Of a stretch of 64,000 nt of DNA, positions 42,476 through 55,952 are shown piece by piece; the first letter of the stretch is position 1; every line of letters starts with the position of its first letter. A model generated the notes under the pieces. It saw only the letters and a list, made by a program, of their open reading frames with translations. It ran no database searches and was not told the DNA's origin. Made by a program: the position numbers and the translations under genes. Source of the DNA: Actinoplanes sichuanensis (GTDB taxonomy: Bacteria; Actinomycetota; Actinomycetes; Mycobacteriales; Micromonosporaceae); assembly GCF_033097365.1 (NCBI RefSeq), contig NZ_AP028461.1, positions 9,238,001-9,302,000 of the forward strand, in the 5' to 3' direction.

Positions 42476-44067
42476 CAGGGCGTCCCTTCCTTGACATGCC
42501 GGGTGAGCGTCGTGAACTCATCGCCGAAACCCGCGTAGTCGGTGCGGGGCAGGCCACCGGCTTCGATCGCGCTGCCGCCCTCGGCGGGGACCACCCGGAA
42601 CCAGACCCTACGCCGGTGCACGGAGAGCGACAGCATCAGCCCGGCCAGACCGAGAACCGCTCCGACCAGCATCAGGAACTGGGTGGGATCGTGCCGGATG
42701 GAGATCGTCGCGAACCGGCGGGTGCCGACGAACTCGAGTGTGGTCCCGTCGTCGAGGGTCCACTTCTCGCCCGGTCGTAGCACGTACGGCCGCTCGCCGC
42801 TGACCTTCTTGAGGTCGCCGTCCTGGATCTGGCCGCGGTTCAGCGCGTACACCGAGCCCGGCTTTCCGGAGTCCAAGCCCAGATCGCCGCGGTAGGCGGC
42901 CAGATAGAGCACCGGATTGTTCTCCGCCGGGTACTTCGAGCGGGCGCTGCCGTCGTCGCCGCCGGTCGGTAGGAAGACACCCTCGAAGCCCATCTGCAGC
43001 TTCGGATCGCGCTTGTCGGTGGCCGGATCGATGTTGACGTCCGGGAACTGGACGACACCCTCGCTGGTCAGCATGTTGTCGGTGGGCAGGAAGGCGACGA
43101 CCTTCTCCTGCGAGGCGCCGAACCGGTCGGTGTAGCGCAGCACCGGCGCGTAGCCCTGGCCGATCAGGTTGATATTGGCCCCGGCCAGCCGCAGCGGGTC
43201 GTTGACCGAGAACGACGTCTGCCGGTAGGCGCCGCCACCCTCGCTGACCTGCACGTTGGCCCGGAACGACTTGGGGATGCCGTTCTCCTGGAAGGTGGAG
43301 CTGAAATCGGTCATCCACATGCAGAACTCGGGCAGATCGGAGGCGTCGACGCGGGGGCCGAGGACCGACTCGTCGTGCTGCGTGACGGCGTTGCAGAACT
43401 CCTGGTCCTGACCGGCGATCAGCAGGCGGTTCGCGTGCCAGCCGTACCACTGACCGAAACCGACCCCGACCAGCACCGCGAGCATGGCGAAGTGGAAGAG
43501 CAGGTTGCCGGTCTCTTTCAGATAGCCCTTCTCGGCCGCGACCGTCCAGCCGTCCGGCGTCTCCCGCACCCGGGTCCGGAACCGGCTGCGGCGCAGCCGG
43601 TTCGCCAGGTCCGCGGCGGCGGCCGCGGGTTCCTCCGGGCGTCGCCCGCCGTCGACATGGTGCGGCAGGCGGTCCAGACGCTTCGGAGCATCCGGCGGTA
43701 CGGTCGTGAGCGCCCGGAAATGATCACGGAGGCGGGGTACCACGCACCCGATCAGCGATGTGAACAGCAGCAGGTAGATCGCCGCGAACCAGGGTGACGC
43801 GTAGACGTCGAAAGCGAAGAACCGGTCCAGGATCGGTGCCAGTTTCGGGTTCGCCGCGAAGTACTCGGAGACGTTCTCCCGGTTCACCCCGCGCTGCGGG
43901 AAGATCGAACCGGGCACCGCCGCGACCGCGAGCAGGAAGAGCAGGATCAGCGCGGTCCGCATGCTGGTCAGCTGCCGCCACGAGTTGCGCAGGAGCGCCC
44001 AGACCGGGTTGGGCCGTTTCGGCGGCGGCGTGTCGGCGGTGGTGGGCCGGTCCTCGACGACAGTCAC
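42475..44067 (-). CDS. resB: Cytochrome c biogenesis protein ResB
   Basis: 530 residues: four membrane helices (three in the N-terminal 200 residues, one near residue 470) and a large outside domain between. Family blocks: LRNSWRQLTSMRTALILLFL and NLLFHFAMLAVLVGVGFGQW. It forms the cytochrome c synthase complex with CcsB. GTG/ATG start overlaps the ccdA stop by 4 bp. The order ccdA-resB-ccsB is typical for actinobacteria. Confidence 0.93.
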   Translation of the reverse strand: MTVVEDRPTTADTPPPKRPNPVWALLRNSWRQLTSMRTALILLFLLAVAAVPGSIFPQRGVNRENVSEYFAANPKLAPILDRFFAFDVYASPWFAAIYLLLFTSLIGCVVPRLRDHFRALTTVPPDAPKRLDRLPHHVDGGRRPEEPAAAAADLANRLRRSRFRTRVRETPDGWTVAAEKGYLKETGNLLFHFAMLAVLVGVGFGQWYGWHANRLLIAGQDQEFCNAVTQHDESVLGPRVDASDLPEFCMWMTDFSSTFQENGIPKSFRANVQVSEGGGAYRQTSFSVNDPLRLAGANINLIGQGYAPVLRYTDRFGASQEKVVAFLPTDNMLTSEGVVQFPDVNIDPATDKRDPKLQMGFEGVFLPTGGDDGSARSKYPAENNPVLYLAAYRGDLGLDSGKPGSVYALNRGQIQDGDLKKVSGERPYVLRPGEKWTLDDGTTLEFVGTRRFATISIRHDPTQFLMLVGAVLGLAGLMLSLSVHRRRVWFRVVPAEGGSAIEAGGLPRTDYAGFGDEFTTLTRHVKEGTP

Positions 44068-44846
44068 AGCACCGGCACCTCAGAGAAGTCGACGACGGTG
44101 GTCAGCCAGATCAGGAACTGGTCCCAGGCGCCGGTGACCAGGGCCAGGCCGACCAGGATGAGCAGGCCGCCACCGATCCGGGTCACCCACCGGCTGTTGC
44201 GGCGGACGACGGTGAAGACGCCGAGCATCCGGCGGAAGAAGAGTCCGAAGACGATGAACGGCACGCCCAGTCCGAAACTGAACGCCAGCGCGAGCACGAT
44301 CGAACGGTCGGTCTGTCCGGTGGTGGTCGCCAGACCCATCACCGCACCCAGGGTCGGGCCGACACACGGGATCCACGACAGCGCGAAGACCGCCCCGAAG
44401 ATCGGTGCCCCGGCCAGCCCGGCGGCCGGCAGCCTGGTGATCCGGGCCTCCCGCTGGAAGCCCGGGATCCAGCCCAGATATCCCAGACCCAGCACGATGA
44501 TCACCACGCCGATGACGGTGTTGAGCACTTCCTTGTGGGTCGTGAGCTGCAGGAAGACGTTCGACACCAGGGTGACCATCAAGGTGAACACGACCGAGAA
44601 GCCGAGCACGAAGAGACTGCTGCCGGCCAGCACGCGGCTCCTGAGTGCCACCGTCGTCGTGGCGCCGTTCCGGCCCATCACCGATTCCATGTCGGAACCG
44701 GCCAGGCCGGTGACGTAGGAGAGGTAGCCTGGGATCAGCGGCAACACACACGGCGACAGGATGCTGACCAACCCGGCGAGCAGTGCCGCGCCGATCGCCA
44801 GGAGCATCGGCCCGTCGGTCACCGCACCTTCGAAGGCGCCGCCCAT
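44064..44846 (-). CDS. ccdA: Cytochrome c biogenesis protein CcdA
   Basis: 260 residues, six membrane helices of the DsbD/CcdA type, with the two reactive cysteines in conserved contexts (LSPCVLPLIPGYLSY and SWIPCVGPTLGAV). It carries reducing power from cytoplasmic thioredoxin to the outside TlpA/ResA protein encoded just upstream. Start overlaps the tlpA stop by one base. Confidence 0.93.
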   Translation of the reverse strand: MGGAFEGAVTDGPMLLAIGAALLAGLVSILSPCVLPLIPGYLSYVTGLAGSDMESVMGRNGATTTVALRSRVLAGSSLFVLGFSVVFTLMVTLVSNVFLQLTTHKEVLNTVIGVVIIVLGLGYLGWIPGFQREARITRLPAAGLAGAPIFGAVFALSWIPCVGPTLGAVMGLATTTGQTDRSIVLALAFSFGLGVPFIVFGLFFRRMLGVFTVVRRNSRWVTRIGGGLLILVGLALVTGAWDQFLIWLTTVVDFSEVPVL

Positions 44847-45406
44847 CAGCCGGTCGCCTCCGCCGCGATCTTCTCGACCAGCGGTTGCAGCTCGTCGATC
44901 GTGGTGGCCCGCCGGATGGCGACCGCGATCCGGCCCTGCCGGTCCAGGATCAGGGTGCTCGGGATGGCGTTCTGCGTGACGTCGAACTTCAGCCCGACCT
45001 TGCTGCCGACGTCGAACAGGCTGCCGTACGTGACCTGGTAGCCCTTCTCGAACGCCTTCGCCGAGTCACGCTCGTCGCGGGTGTTGACCCCGAGGAACGT
45101 GACCTCCTTGGCCTTGGTCGCCTGGTACGTCTTCTCCAGGTCGTCGGCCTCGGCCCGGCACGGCGCGCACCACGAGCCCCAGAAGTTGACCACGACCACC
45201 TTGCCGCGGTCGTTCTGCAGGTCGTAGGTGCCGCCGTCGAGCAGCTCGCCGGTGACACCGCCGACCAGTGGCCGTTGCTCCGGGGTGCACTCCACCACGA
45301 GATTCGTGGTGGAGCACTTCTTGGCCCAGTTCTCCTCGCCGCCGCAGCCGGTCAGGAACCCGGCGGCGGTGACCGCGGCGATTGCGACGGCGGCGAGGCG
45401 GCGCAT
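44846..45406 (-). CDS. resA: TlpA/ResA-like thiol-disulfide oxidoreductase lipoprotein
   Basis: 186 residues from ATG 45406, which overlaps the phosphatase stop (ATGA). Lipobox LTGC with Cys21, then a thioredoxin fold with Cys80-Ala-Pro-Cys83 (WGSWCAPC). It keeps the haem-binding cysteines of apocytochrome c reduced before ligation. The extra N-terminal pair Cys31 and Cys40 is outside the thioredoxin core. Context with ccdA, resB and ccsB is decisive for the role. Confidence 0.92.
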   Translation of the reverse strand: MRRLAAVAIAAVTAAGFLTGCGGEENWAKKCSTTNLVVECTPEQRPLVGGVTGELLDGGTYDLQNDRGKVVVVNFWGSWCAPCRAEADDLEKTYQATKAKEVTFLGVNTRDERDSAKAFEKGYQVTYGSLFDVGSKVGLKFDVTQNAIPSTLILDRQGRIAVAIRRATTIDELQPLVEKIAAEATG

Positions 45407-46062
45407 CAGGCCCCCTTGGCGGTCTTGGCCGTCGCGGACATGGCGACCAGATGGGCGGCGGGCTCCGAGTAGTCGATACCGACCACCTTGGACCCTTCGA
45501 AACGGAACGAGGTGAGACTGGCGAGTCCGCACTCACGCTTACGCGGATCGTGCCAGAGACGCTTGCCCTCGACGTAGCGCCGCAGCGTCCAGATCGGCAG
45601 CTGGTGCGAGACGCAGACCGCCTCGTGGCCCTCCGCGGCCACCCGGGCGGCCTGCACGGCGGCGAACATCCGCTGCGCGATCACCAGGTAGGCCTCGCCC
45701 CAGGACGGGGTGATCGGGTCACGCAGCACCCACCAGTGCCGGGGGTTGCTGAACGCGCCGTCACCGACCGAGACCCGCTTGCCCTCGAAGTAGTTGGCGC
45801 TCTCGATCAGTCGCACGTCCGACGCGATGTCCAGCTTGAACTCGGCGGCGAACGGGGCGGCGGTCTCCTGGGCGCGCTCCAGCGGGCTGGCCACCACGTG
45901 CGTGATGTCTCGGCCGGACAGCACCTCGGCGGCCGCCTTCGCCATCTGGTTACCCAGTTCCGACAGGTGGAAGTCGGGCAGGCGGCCGTACAGGATCTTG
46001 GTGGGGTTGTAGACCTCGCCGTGCCGCAGCACGTGCACCGTGGTCTTGGTCGGCTCGCTCAT
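45406..46062 (-). CDS. Histidine phosphatase family protein
   Basis: 218 residues from ATG 46062, overlapping the hemL stop (ATGA). The RHG motif ([10 protein letters not shown]) carries the phosphohistidine; the second His lies in [10 protein letters not shown]. The frame open to 46437 lies inside hemL. A phosphoglycerate mutase-like gene holds the same place between hemL and resA in other actinomycetes. Substrate unknown. Confidence 0.9.
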   Translation of the reverse strand: MSEPTKTTVHVLRHGEVYNPTKILYGRLPDFHLSELGNQMAKAAAEVLSGRDITHVVASPLERAQETAAPFAAEFKLDIASDVRLIESANYFEGKRVSVGDGAFSNPRHWWVLRDPITPSWGEAYLVIAQRMFAAVQAARVAAEGHEAVCVSHQLPIWTLRRYVEGKRLWHDPRKRECGLASLTSFRFEGSKVVGIDYSEPAAHLVAMSATAKTAKGA

Positions 46063-47402
46063 GAATGCGCCCCCGCGGCGGCTCGGGCCGCGAGCGGCGC
46101 CGCGGCGGCGATCTGTTCCAGCGCTGCGTCGTCGATCGCCGTCGACACGAACCATGACTCGAACGCGCTCGGCGGCAGGTAGACGCCGTTGGCCAGCATC
46201 GTGTGGAAGAACGCCTTGAACGCGGCCGCGTCCTGCGTCTTCGCGGAGTCGTAGTCGACGACCTCGTTCTCGGTGAAGAAGATCGAGAACATGTTGCCGG
46301 CGTACTGGAGTCGGTGCGGCACACCGGCGGCGGCCAGCGCGTCGGCGCAGAGCGAGCCGATCGTGCCGGACAGCTCGTCCAGCCGCTTGTAGGTGGCCGC
46401 GTCGGCCAGCCGCAGCGACGCGAGGCCGGCCGCGCATGCCAGCGGGTTACCGGAGAGGGTGCCGGCCTGGTAGACCGGGCCGGCCGGGGCCAGGCGGGAC
46501 ATGATCTCCCGGCGACCGCCGAACGCCGCGGCAGGCAGTCCGCCGCCCATCACCTTGCCGAACGTGAACAGGTCGGCGTCGACCGGGTGCAGCCCGGCCC
46601 AACCGCCGGCGGAGACCCGGAAGCCGGTCATCACCTCGTCGACGATGAGCAGCGCGCCGTGCCGATGGGCGATCTCGGCGAGCGCCTCGTTGAAGCCCTC
46701 GCGCGGGGTGACCACACCCATGTTGCCGGGGGCGGCCTCGGTGATGATCGCGGCGATCTCGGCACCCTCGGCGGCGAACGCGGCCTCGACGGCGGCGACG
46801 TCGTTGTACGGCAGCACGATCGTCTCGCCGGCCGTCGCCCCGGTGACGCCCGGTGAGTCGGGCAGACCGAGCGTCGCGACGCCGGAGCCGGCCGCGGCGA
46901 GCAGCGCGTCCACGTGACCGTGGTAGCAGCCGGCGAACTTCACCACCTTGGACCGGCCGGTGAAGCCACGGGCCAGCCGGATCGCGGTCATCGTCGCCTC
47001 GGTACCCGAGTTGACCAGGCGGACCTCGTCGATCGGGGTACGCCTGACGATCTCCTCGGCCAGGTCGATCTCGCCCGCCGTGGGCGTACCGAAGCTGGTG
47101 CCGAGAGCCGCGGCCCGCTGCACCGCCTCGATCACCTCGGGGTGAGCGTGGCCGTGGATCAGCGGACCCCAGGAGCAGACCAGGTCGACGTAGCGCCGCC
47201 CGTCCACGTCGGTGAGCCAGGGCCCGGAGCCCGAGGCCATGAACCGGGGCGTGCCGCCGACCGCTCGGAACGCACGCACAGGTGAATTCACCCCGCCCGG
47301 CACGATGGCCTGGGCGCGGTCGAACAGGGCCTGGGAGACCGGGGCGTCCTCCGGGTACGGAAGTCCCGCGGTGGGATATGTCGTGGTCACAGCGGTCCCC
47401 AT
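46059..47402 (-). CDS. hemL: Glutamate-1-semialdehyde 2,1-aminomutase
   Basis: 447 residues, a PLP-dependent class III aminotransferase fold. HemL markers: [28 protein letters not shown], and the PLP lysine in [20 protein letters not shown]. It makes 5-aminolevulinate from glutamate-1-semialdehyde, the C5 route to haem and B12. First gene of the six-gene overlapped operon ending at ccsB, linking haem supply to cytochrome c assembly. Start ATG 47402. Confidence 0.95.
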   Translation of the reverse strand: MGTAVTTTYPTAGLPYPEDAPVSQALFDRAQAIVPGGVNSPVRAFRAVGGTPRFMASGSGPWLTDVDGRRYVDLVCSWGPLIHGHAHPEVIEAVQRAAALGTSFGTPTAGEIDLAEEIVRRTPIDEVRLVNSGTEATMTAIRLARGFTGRSKVVKFAGCYHGHVDALLAAAGSGVATLGLPDSPGVTGATAGETIVLPYNDVAAVEAAFAAEGAEIAAIITEAAPGNMGVVTPREGFNEALAEIAHRHGALLIVDEVMTGFRVSAGGWAGLHPVDADLFTFGKVMGGGLPAAAFGGRREIMSRLAPAGPVYQAGTLSGNPLACAAGLASLRLADAATYKRLDELSGTIGSLCADALAAAGVPHRLQYAGNMFSIFFTENEVVDYDSAKTQDAAAFKAFFHTMLANGVYLPPSAFESWFVSTAIDDAALEQIAAAAPLAARAAAGAHS

Positions 47403-47513
47403 TCTGTCAGCGGCATGGAACGAGTATTGCGAGAGGGTTCTTCACGTCATCGGATGATGTCCGGAAGCGCCCCGTCGGACCGCGCCGGACGGGCTGATTC
47501 GCCCCGAAGAGGA

Positions 47514-47519
47514 TAGGCT
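47514..47519 (+). promoter_or_regulatory. Probable -10 element of the STAS gene (leaderless)
   Basis: TAGGCT lies 7 bases before the GTG start of the STAS gene, the spacing expected for a transcript starting at or next to the start codon. No ribosome-binding site is needed and none is seen. The -35 box is poor. Confidence 0.45.
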
Positions 47520-47526
47520 GACCGGC

Positions 47527-47853
47527 GTGGAGCGACCCGAGCTGTCCATCGCGGTTCAGCGCGCACCCGACGAGGTGACGATTCAGCTCGCCGGGGAGAT
47601 CGACGTGCTCACGGTTACCGAGTTGTCCACCGTCGTCAACGAGTTGGTGGTCGATGACCAGCTCAATCGCATCGTGTTGGACATGTCCGGGGTGACGTTC
47701 TGTGACTCTCAGGGCCTGGGCACACTCGTCGTCCTGAGCCGGAAAGCGCAGCACGCGCAGATCGTTCTGGCCCTTGCGAACGTCGGCGAGTTCCTGATGC
47801 GTGTGCTCGACATCACGGGCCTGCGGTCCGCGCTGATGATCAGCCCGAACTGA
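47527..47853 (+). CDS. STAS-domain anti-sigma factor antagonist
   Basis: 108 residues from GTG 47527. A single STAS domain with the phosphorylatable serine in the usual loop (MSGVTFCDSQGLGTLVVL). Such proteins (RsbV/SpoIIAA/BldG type) free a sigma factor by binding its anti-sigma kinase when unphosphorylated. An HATPase-PP2C protein that could both phosphorylate and dephosphorylate it is encoded at 55953. No sigma factor or anti-sigma gene of the SigB/SigF type adjoins it. Confidence 0.9.
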   Translation: MERPELSIAVQRAPDEVTIQLAGEIDVLTVTELSTVVNELVVDDQLNRIVLDMSGVTFCDSQGLGTLVVLSRKAQHAQIVLALANVGEFLMRVLDITGLRSALMISPN

Positions 47854-47859
47854 AAAGGA

Positions 47860-47889
47860 TCCCCCGGCCGGATCCCGTCGGCCGGGGGA
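47860..47889. terminator. Hairpin terminator between convergent genes
   Basis: TCCCCCGGCCG (47860-47870) pairs perfectly with CGGCCGGGGGA (47879-47889) around an 8-base loop. There is an A-rich stretch before but few T after, so it may act mainly on the leftward message and as a barrier between the convergent genes. Confidence 0.7.
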
Positions 47890-47895
47890 GATCTC

Positions 47896-48678
47896 TCAGC
47901 GGAAGTCGCCGTTGACCTTCGGCGCCGCTCCGCCCTCTGTGGTCGCGGCGGCGGCATAACCGTCGCCACCGGCGTCCCGCCCGCCCTCGGGGTACGTGTA
48001 TCGGGCGTAGAACGTGTACGTCCCCGGTTCGAGCGTGTCCCCGGAGGAGAGCACGAACCGATAGACGAAGGCGCTCGGCTCCTCGGTGACCGTGCTGGTC
48101 ACGCTCGCGCCGGGCACCTGTTGGCTGCCGCCGCGGGCGGTCAGGCCGTCGGTGCGGTTGAGGCGGATCGTCACGTCCAGCGCGATGAGCCGCTCGCTGG
48201 TCGTCACCGTCACGACGCTGCTGGCCTGCGAGTCGCCGTCCGGGGCGACCGAGCCGTCCGACCACAGGGCCCCCTGCGCGGTGGTCGGGCCGCCGATCGA
48301 CGGCGACGGGCTCGACGACCGGCTGGGCGGTCGTGACCTCGGCGCCCGGCTGGACGACTTGGCGGTGGGGCCGGTCGCGCTCGGCGAGGGCGCCACACTG
48401 GGCGTCGGGGACACCGAGATCACCACGGTCGGGGTGGGTTCGGGTCGGGGCGCGTCGTCGCCGGCCACCGCCCACTGGGCGAATCCGCCGCCCCCGAGCA
48501 CCGCGGCGACCGCGACGGCGGCGCCGGTGATCTTCAGGCGCGGACCGGGCCGGTTCCGGGCGGTGCGGTTGTGCATCGCGGCCCGGGTGATCCGGTCGAG
48601 CATCGCCTCCCGGTCGGGACGGTGCGCCGCCGCCTCGGCGCGCAGTGCCGCGCGCAGCTCTGATTCGATGAGCGTCAT
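47896..48678 (-). CDS. Membrane protein paired with sigma factor (putative anti-sigma)
   Basis: 260 residues from ATG 48678, overlapping the sigma gene stop (ATGA). N-terminal cytoplasmic 45 residues (MTLIESELRAALRAEAAAHR), one membrane helix (LKITGAAVAVAAVLGGGGFAQW), a Ser/Pro-rich linker, and an outside beta-rich domain of about 120 residues. Same plan as the partners at 35155 and 36723 but without sequence similarity outside the helix. Function as anti-sigma factor is inferred from coupling. Confidence 0.78.
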   Translation of the reverse strand: MTLIESELRAALRAEAAAHRPDREAMLDRITRAAMHNRTARNRPGPRLKITGAAVAVAAVLGGGGFAQWAVAGDDAPRPEPTPTVVISVSPTPSVAPSPSATGPTAKSSSRAPRSRPPSRSSSPSPSIGGPTTAQGALWSDGSVAPDGDSQASSVVTVTTSERLIALDVTIRLNRTDGLTARGGSQQVPGASVTSTVTEEPSAFVYRFVLSSGDTLEPGTYTFYARYTYPEGGRDAGGDGYAAAATTEGGAAPKVNGDFR

Positions 48679-49193
48679 CGCGCCGCCTCCCAACCGTCGA
48701 TTCGTGCGAGGGCGACACTGCTGCCGCCGAGTAGTTCCGCGAGTTGCCGTGCGCCGCGTGAGGTGGCGCTCTTGACCGCCCCGACCGAGATACCGAGGAT
48801 CGCGGCGACCTCTTTCTCGGAGAGGTCGAAGGAGTAGCGGAGCACCACACAGGCCCGCCGCCGGTGCGGGAGCCGTCGTAACGCGCCGCGCACGTCGAGG
48901 ACGGCCGACACGTCCGGGTCGAGGGCCCGGCGTAACGGTTCCAGGGTGAGCAGGCGCTCCCGGCTGCGGCGCCGGACCCAGTTGCGGGCCAGGTTCATCA
49001 GGATGCCGTGTCCGTAGGCGGCCGGATCGTCCGCCGCGGTGACCCGGTCCCAGTGCCGCCACACCTCGGTGAGGGCATCGGCGGCCAGGTCGTCGGCGAT
49101 CTCCGCCTCACCCGTCATCAGATAGGCGAGCCGTGACATCGAGTCGTGGTGCCGCTCGAAGTACTCGCGGAAGGCGGCGTCGCGCATCGGCAT
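48675..49193 (-). CDS. SigE-family ECF sigma factor
   Basis: 172 residues; region 2 (FREYFERHHDSMSRLAYLM, AAYGHGILMNLARNWV) and region 4 (LPHRRRACVVLRYSFDLSEK, GISVGAVKSATSRGARQL). Third sigma of this group in the window, only distantly related to the twin pair at 36-38 kb. Coupled to the membrane partner downstream. Confidence 0.92.
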   Translation of the reverse strand: MPMRDAAFREYFERHHDSMSRLAYLMTGEAEIADDLAADALTEVWRHWDRVTAADDPAAYGHGILMNLARNWVRRRSRERLLTLEPLRRALDPDVSAVLDVRGALRRLPHRRRACVVLRYSFDLSEKEVAAILGISVGAVKSATSRGARQLAELLGGSSVALARIDGWEAAR

Positions 49194-49245
49194 CCCTTTT
49201 CCGGGCCGTGGCCGCCGGGAGGGTGCTCCCGGCGGCCGCCGGCGA

Positions 49246-50739
49246 TCACTTGAAGGTGATGTCGGACTCGTTGTAGATGCAGTTGACGCCGTCCGGGCCG
49301 GTGCCGATCTTGGTCGGCTCCTTGCCGGAGCTGTTGCCGGTGAACTTGACGCAGATGTCCAGGCTCTTCTTGCCGATCACGGTGACGCCGGAGATCTTGG
49401 CGGTGTCACCGAAGTTGGTGTTGATGCCGACCAGGCTGCCGGCCGGGGCGGTGGCGACCACGTTCTGCACGACGACCGCGCGCTTGTGCTGGGTCGAGCA
49501 GTTGCCGCACGAGCGGTAGAGCTTGCCGAAGTCCTCGACCTGGAAGTTCTTGATGGTCAGCGTGCCGCCACCGTTGTGCTGGAACACCTTGTCGTCGGCG
49601 CCCTTGGCACCGCCACCGTCCACCGTGTACGTGGCCGAGGTGCCGCCCTTGAAGGTGGCCGCGTCCTCGCCGACGTTCTCCCACCACACGTTGATCAGCG
49701 TGCAGGAGCCGGAGCAGTGGATGCCGTCCGCGGCCGGCGCACCGAGGATGACGTTCTTCAGGACCGCGCCGTCGGCCAGCTTGAAGATCGGGCCCTGGGA
49801 CTCGTCCTGGGAGTCGCTGCCCAGGGCGCCGCTGCCGAAGTAGCGGACGTTGCCGCCGTCGAGCGTGCCGGAGACGGCGATCGTCGCGGTGACGGCCTTC
49901 TCGCCGGTCGCCTTCGGCCACGCCGCGGAGGAGCCGGTCGGGGCCGGGGTGGCCGTCGCGGTCGCGGTGGGCGTCGCGCCGGCGGTCTTGGAAGCGCTCG
50001 GGCTCGCGGTGGCCGTCTTGGTCGCGGTCGGGGTCGCCGTCGCGGTCTTGGTCGCGGTCGGGCTCACCGTCGCGGTGACCGAGGTGGTCGGGGCGGCGCC
50101 CAGCGGGTTCACCGACACGTCGTCGAACTCGGCCGAGGCGAAGCTGGTGACCAGGCCGATGCGGCCGGTGCCGGTCAGCGTGCCGGTCCCGGAGGCGACC
50201 TTGGTGCCGTCGACGTAACCGGTGATGGTGCTGCCGGAGACGTCCACCTTCAGGGTGTGCCAGGCGGACGGGTCGGTGATCGCGGCCGAGCCGAGGACGG
50301 TGATCGTGCTGCCCTTGGCCGCCTGGAGCTCGGCCTTGCCGGCCGAGGTGAGGGCGAGTCGGTACATCGTGGAGGATCCGCTGGCCCGGGCCGCGACACC
50401 GGCCAGACCCTTGCTGAGGTCGAGCCCCTTGACCTTGGCCTCGACCGAGTAGTTGGTCCAGGCGCTCTCACCGGCGAAGACCCGGGCGAGCTCGCTGTCG
50501 GTCTTGGCCTGCTGGTAGACCTTCGATCCGTCGGAGACGACCGACCAGGTGCCGCCCGACTTCGACCAGTTGCCCGCGCCGTTCTCGAAGTCGTCGCTGA
50601 AGAGCGTGGCGGCCGAGGCGGAGGGGACGAGGATGGCGACCAGCGCGGTGACGGCGCCGGCCGCACCCGCCGCGCCGAGACCCGCGACCAGACGACGGCG
50701 ACGCCGGCTCGGGGTCGCCTTGGGCATTGCGTGCCGCAT
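49246..50739 (-). CDS. Secreted pectate lyase (PL3 family) with N-terminal LamG-like module
   Basis: 497 residues from ATG 50739, which has GTAGGAGC 6 bases upstream. Twin-arginine-like or Sec signal (RRRRRLVAGLGAAGAAG, cleavage near ASA-AT), a concanavalin-like binding module (about 45-210), a linker of Thr-Ala-Thr-Pro repeats, and a right-handed beta-helix lyase domain: DGIHCSGSCTLINVWWENVG, EDAATFKGG and CGNCSTQHKRAVVVQNV are PL3 hallmarks. It would cleave polygalacturonate by calcium-dependent beta-elimination, outside the cell. This is a plant-debris-degrading trait. Confidence 0.92.
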   Translation of the reverse strand: MRHAMPKATPSRRRRRLVAGLGAAGAAGAVTALVAILVPSASAATLFSDDFENGAGNWSKSGGTWSVVSDGSKVYQQAKTDSELARVFAGESAWTNYSVEAKVKGLDLSKGLAGVAARASGSSTMYRLALTSAGKAELQAAKGSTITVLGSAAITDPSAWHTLKVDVSGSTITGYVDGTKVASGTGTLTGTGRIGLVTSFASAEFDDVSVNPLGAAPTTSVTATVSPTATKTATATPTATKTATASPSASKTAGATPTATATATPAPTGSSAAWPKATGEKAVTATIAVSGTLDGGNVRYFGSGALGSDSQDESQGPIFKLADGAVLKNVILGAPAADGIHCSGSCTLINVWWENVGEDAATFKGGTSATYTVDGGGAKGADDKVFQHNGGGTLTIKNFQVEDFGKLYRSCGNCSTQHKRAVVVQNVVATAPAGSLVGINTNFGDTAKISGVTVIGKKSLDICVKFTGNSSGKEPTKIGTGPDGVNCIYNESDITFK

Positions 50740-50849
50740 GTTGCTCCTACTCGGGGATGACGTCGCATGATCAAGCGATCACGCCCCGGTAGTGGTGCGA
50801 CTGCCCAGCAAGGTTGCCGGTAGTGACCCAGGTCACAATCAGGCCCGGA

Positions 50850-51398
50850 TCAGTCTCCCCAACGGGCCTTCTCCAGCAGGTCGAGCGCCTCGGCGGCGGC
50901 GTCCTCACCGCCGGCTCGCAGCACCCGGGCCGCCTCGTCGATCGTCCCGGTCAGCCGCAGCCACTGCGCCTCACGCTCCCTGGACGCCTCGGCCTGCGAC
51001 TTGAGCTGCTGATTCTTCGTCCACAACTCGACGAAGATGGAGACCTTCGCCCGAAGCACCCACGGGTCGAAGGGCTTGGTGAGGTAGTCGACGGCGCCGA
51101 CGGCGTAGCCGCGCAGGGCGAGCTGCGCGTCCCGGTCGGCAGCGGTCAGGAACAGGATCGGTACGTGCCTGGTGCGCTCCCGGCGCTTGATGTGGCTCGC
51201 CGTCTCGAAACCGTCCATGTTGGGCATGTGCGCGTCCAGCAGGATCACCGCGAAGTCGTCGGTGAGCAGCTGCTTGAGCGCCGCCTCGCCGCTCTCCACG
51301 GCCACCGGCGTCACCGGCAGGCCCTGGAGAATCGCCTCCAGGGCCAGCAGGTTGTCCCGCCGGTCGTCGACCAGTAGCGCCTTGGCACGCTCACCCAC
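50850..51398 (-). CDS. Stand-alone response regulator with helical tail
   Basis: 182 residues: a receiver domain (about 1-125) with acidic pocket (LLVDDRRDNLLAL), phospho-Asp in VILLDAHMPNMDG, Thr (LFLTAAD) and Lys (YLTKPFD); the rest (VSIFVELWTKNQQLKSQ onward) is a predicted coiled coil without an output domain. It ends 62 bp before the giant kinase on the same strand and is its probable phosphorelay partner. The helical tail could serve in dimerisation. Confidence 0.9.
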   Translation of the reverse strand: MGERAKALLVDDRRDNLLALEAILQGLPVTPVAVESGEAALKQLLTDDFAVILLDAHMPNMDGFETASHIKRRERTRHVPILFLTAADRDAQLALRGYAVGAVDYLTKPFDPWVLRAKVSIFVELWTKNQQLKSQAEASREREAQWLRLTGTIDEAARVLRAGGEDAAAEALDLLEKARWGD

Positions 51399-51459
51399 CC
51401 GTGCTCACCTCACCCACCGGTAGTTTCCCTCCCATGGCGCTACCCCGTTCCGGCCGGTT

Positions 51460-55839
<4,380 letters not shown>

Positions 55840-55952
55840 GTTCGTCCTCACCTGCTGTCTGCTGCCGGGGGCTACTTATCCTCTCTCGCTCGACCGGGTC
55901 AATGCGAGACACGACTTTGTGCATCCACCCTTCGACGGGAGAGGATGCATGG

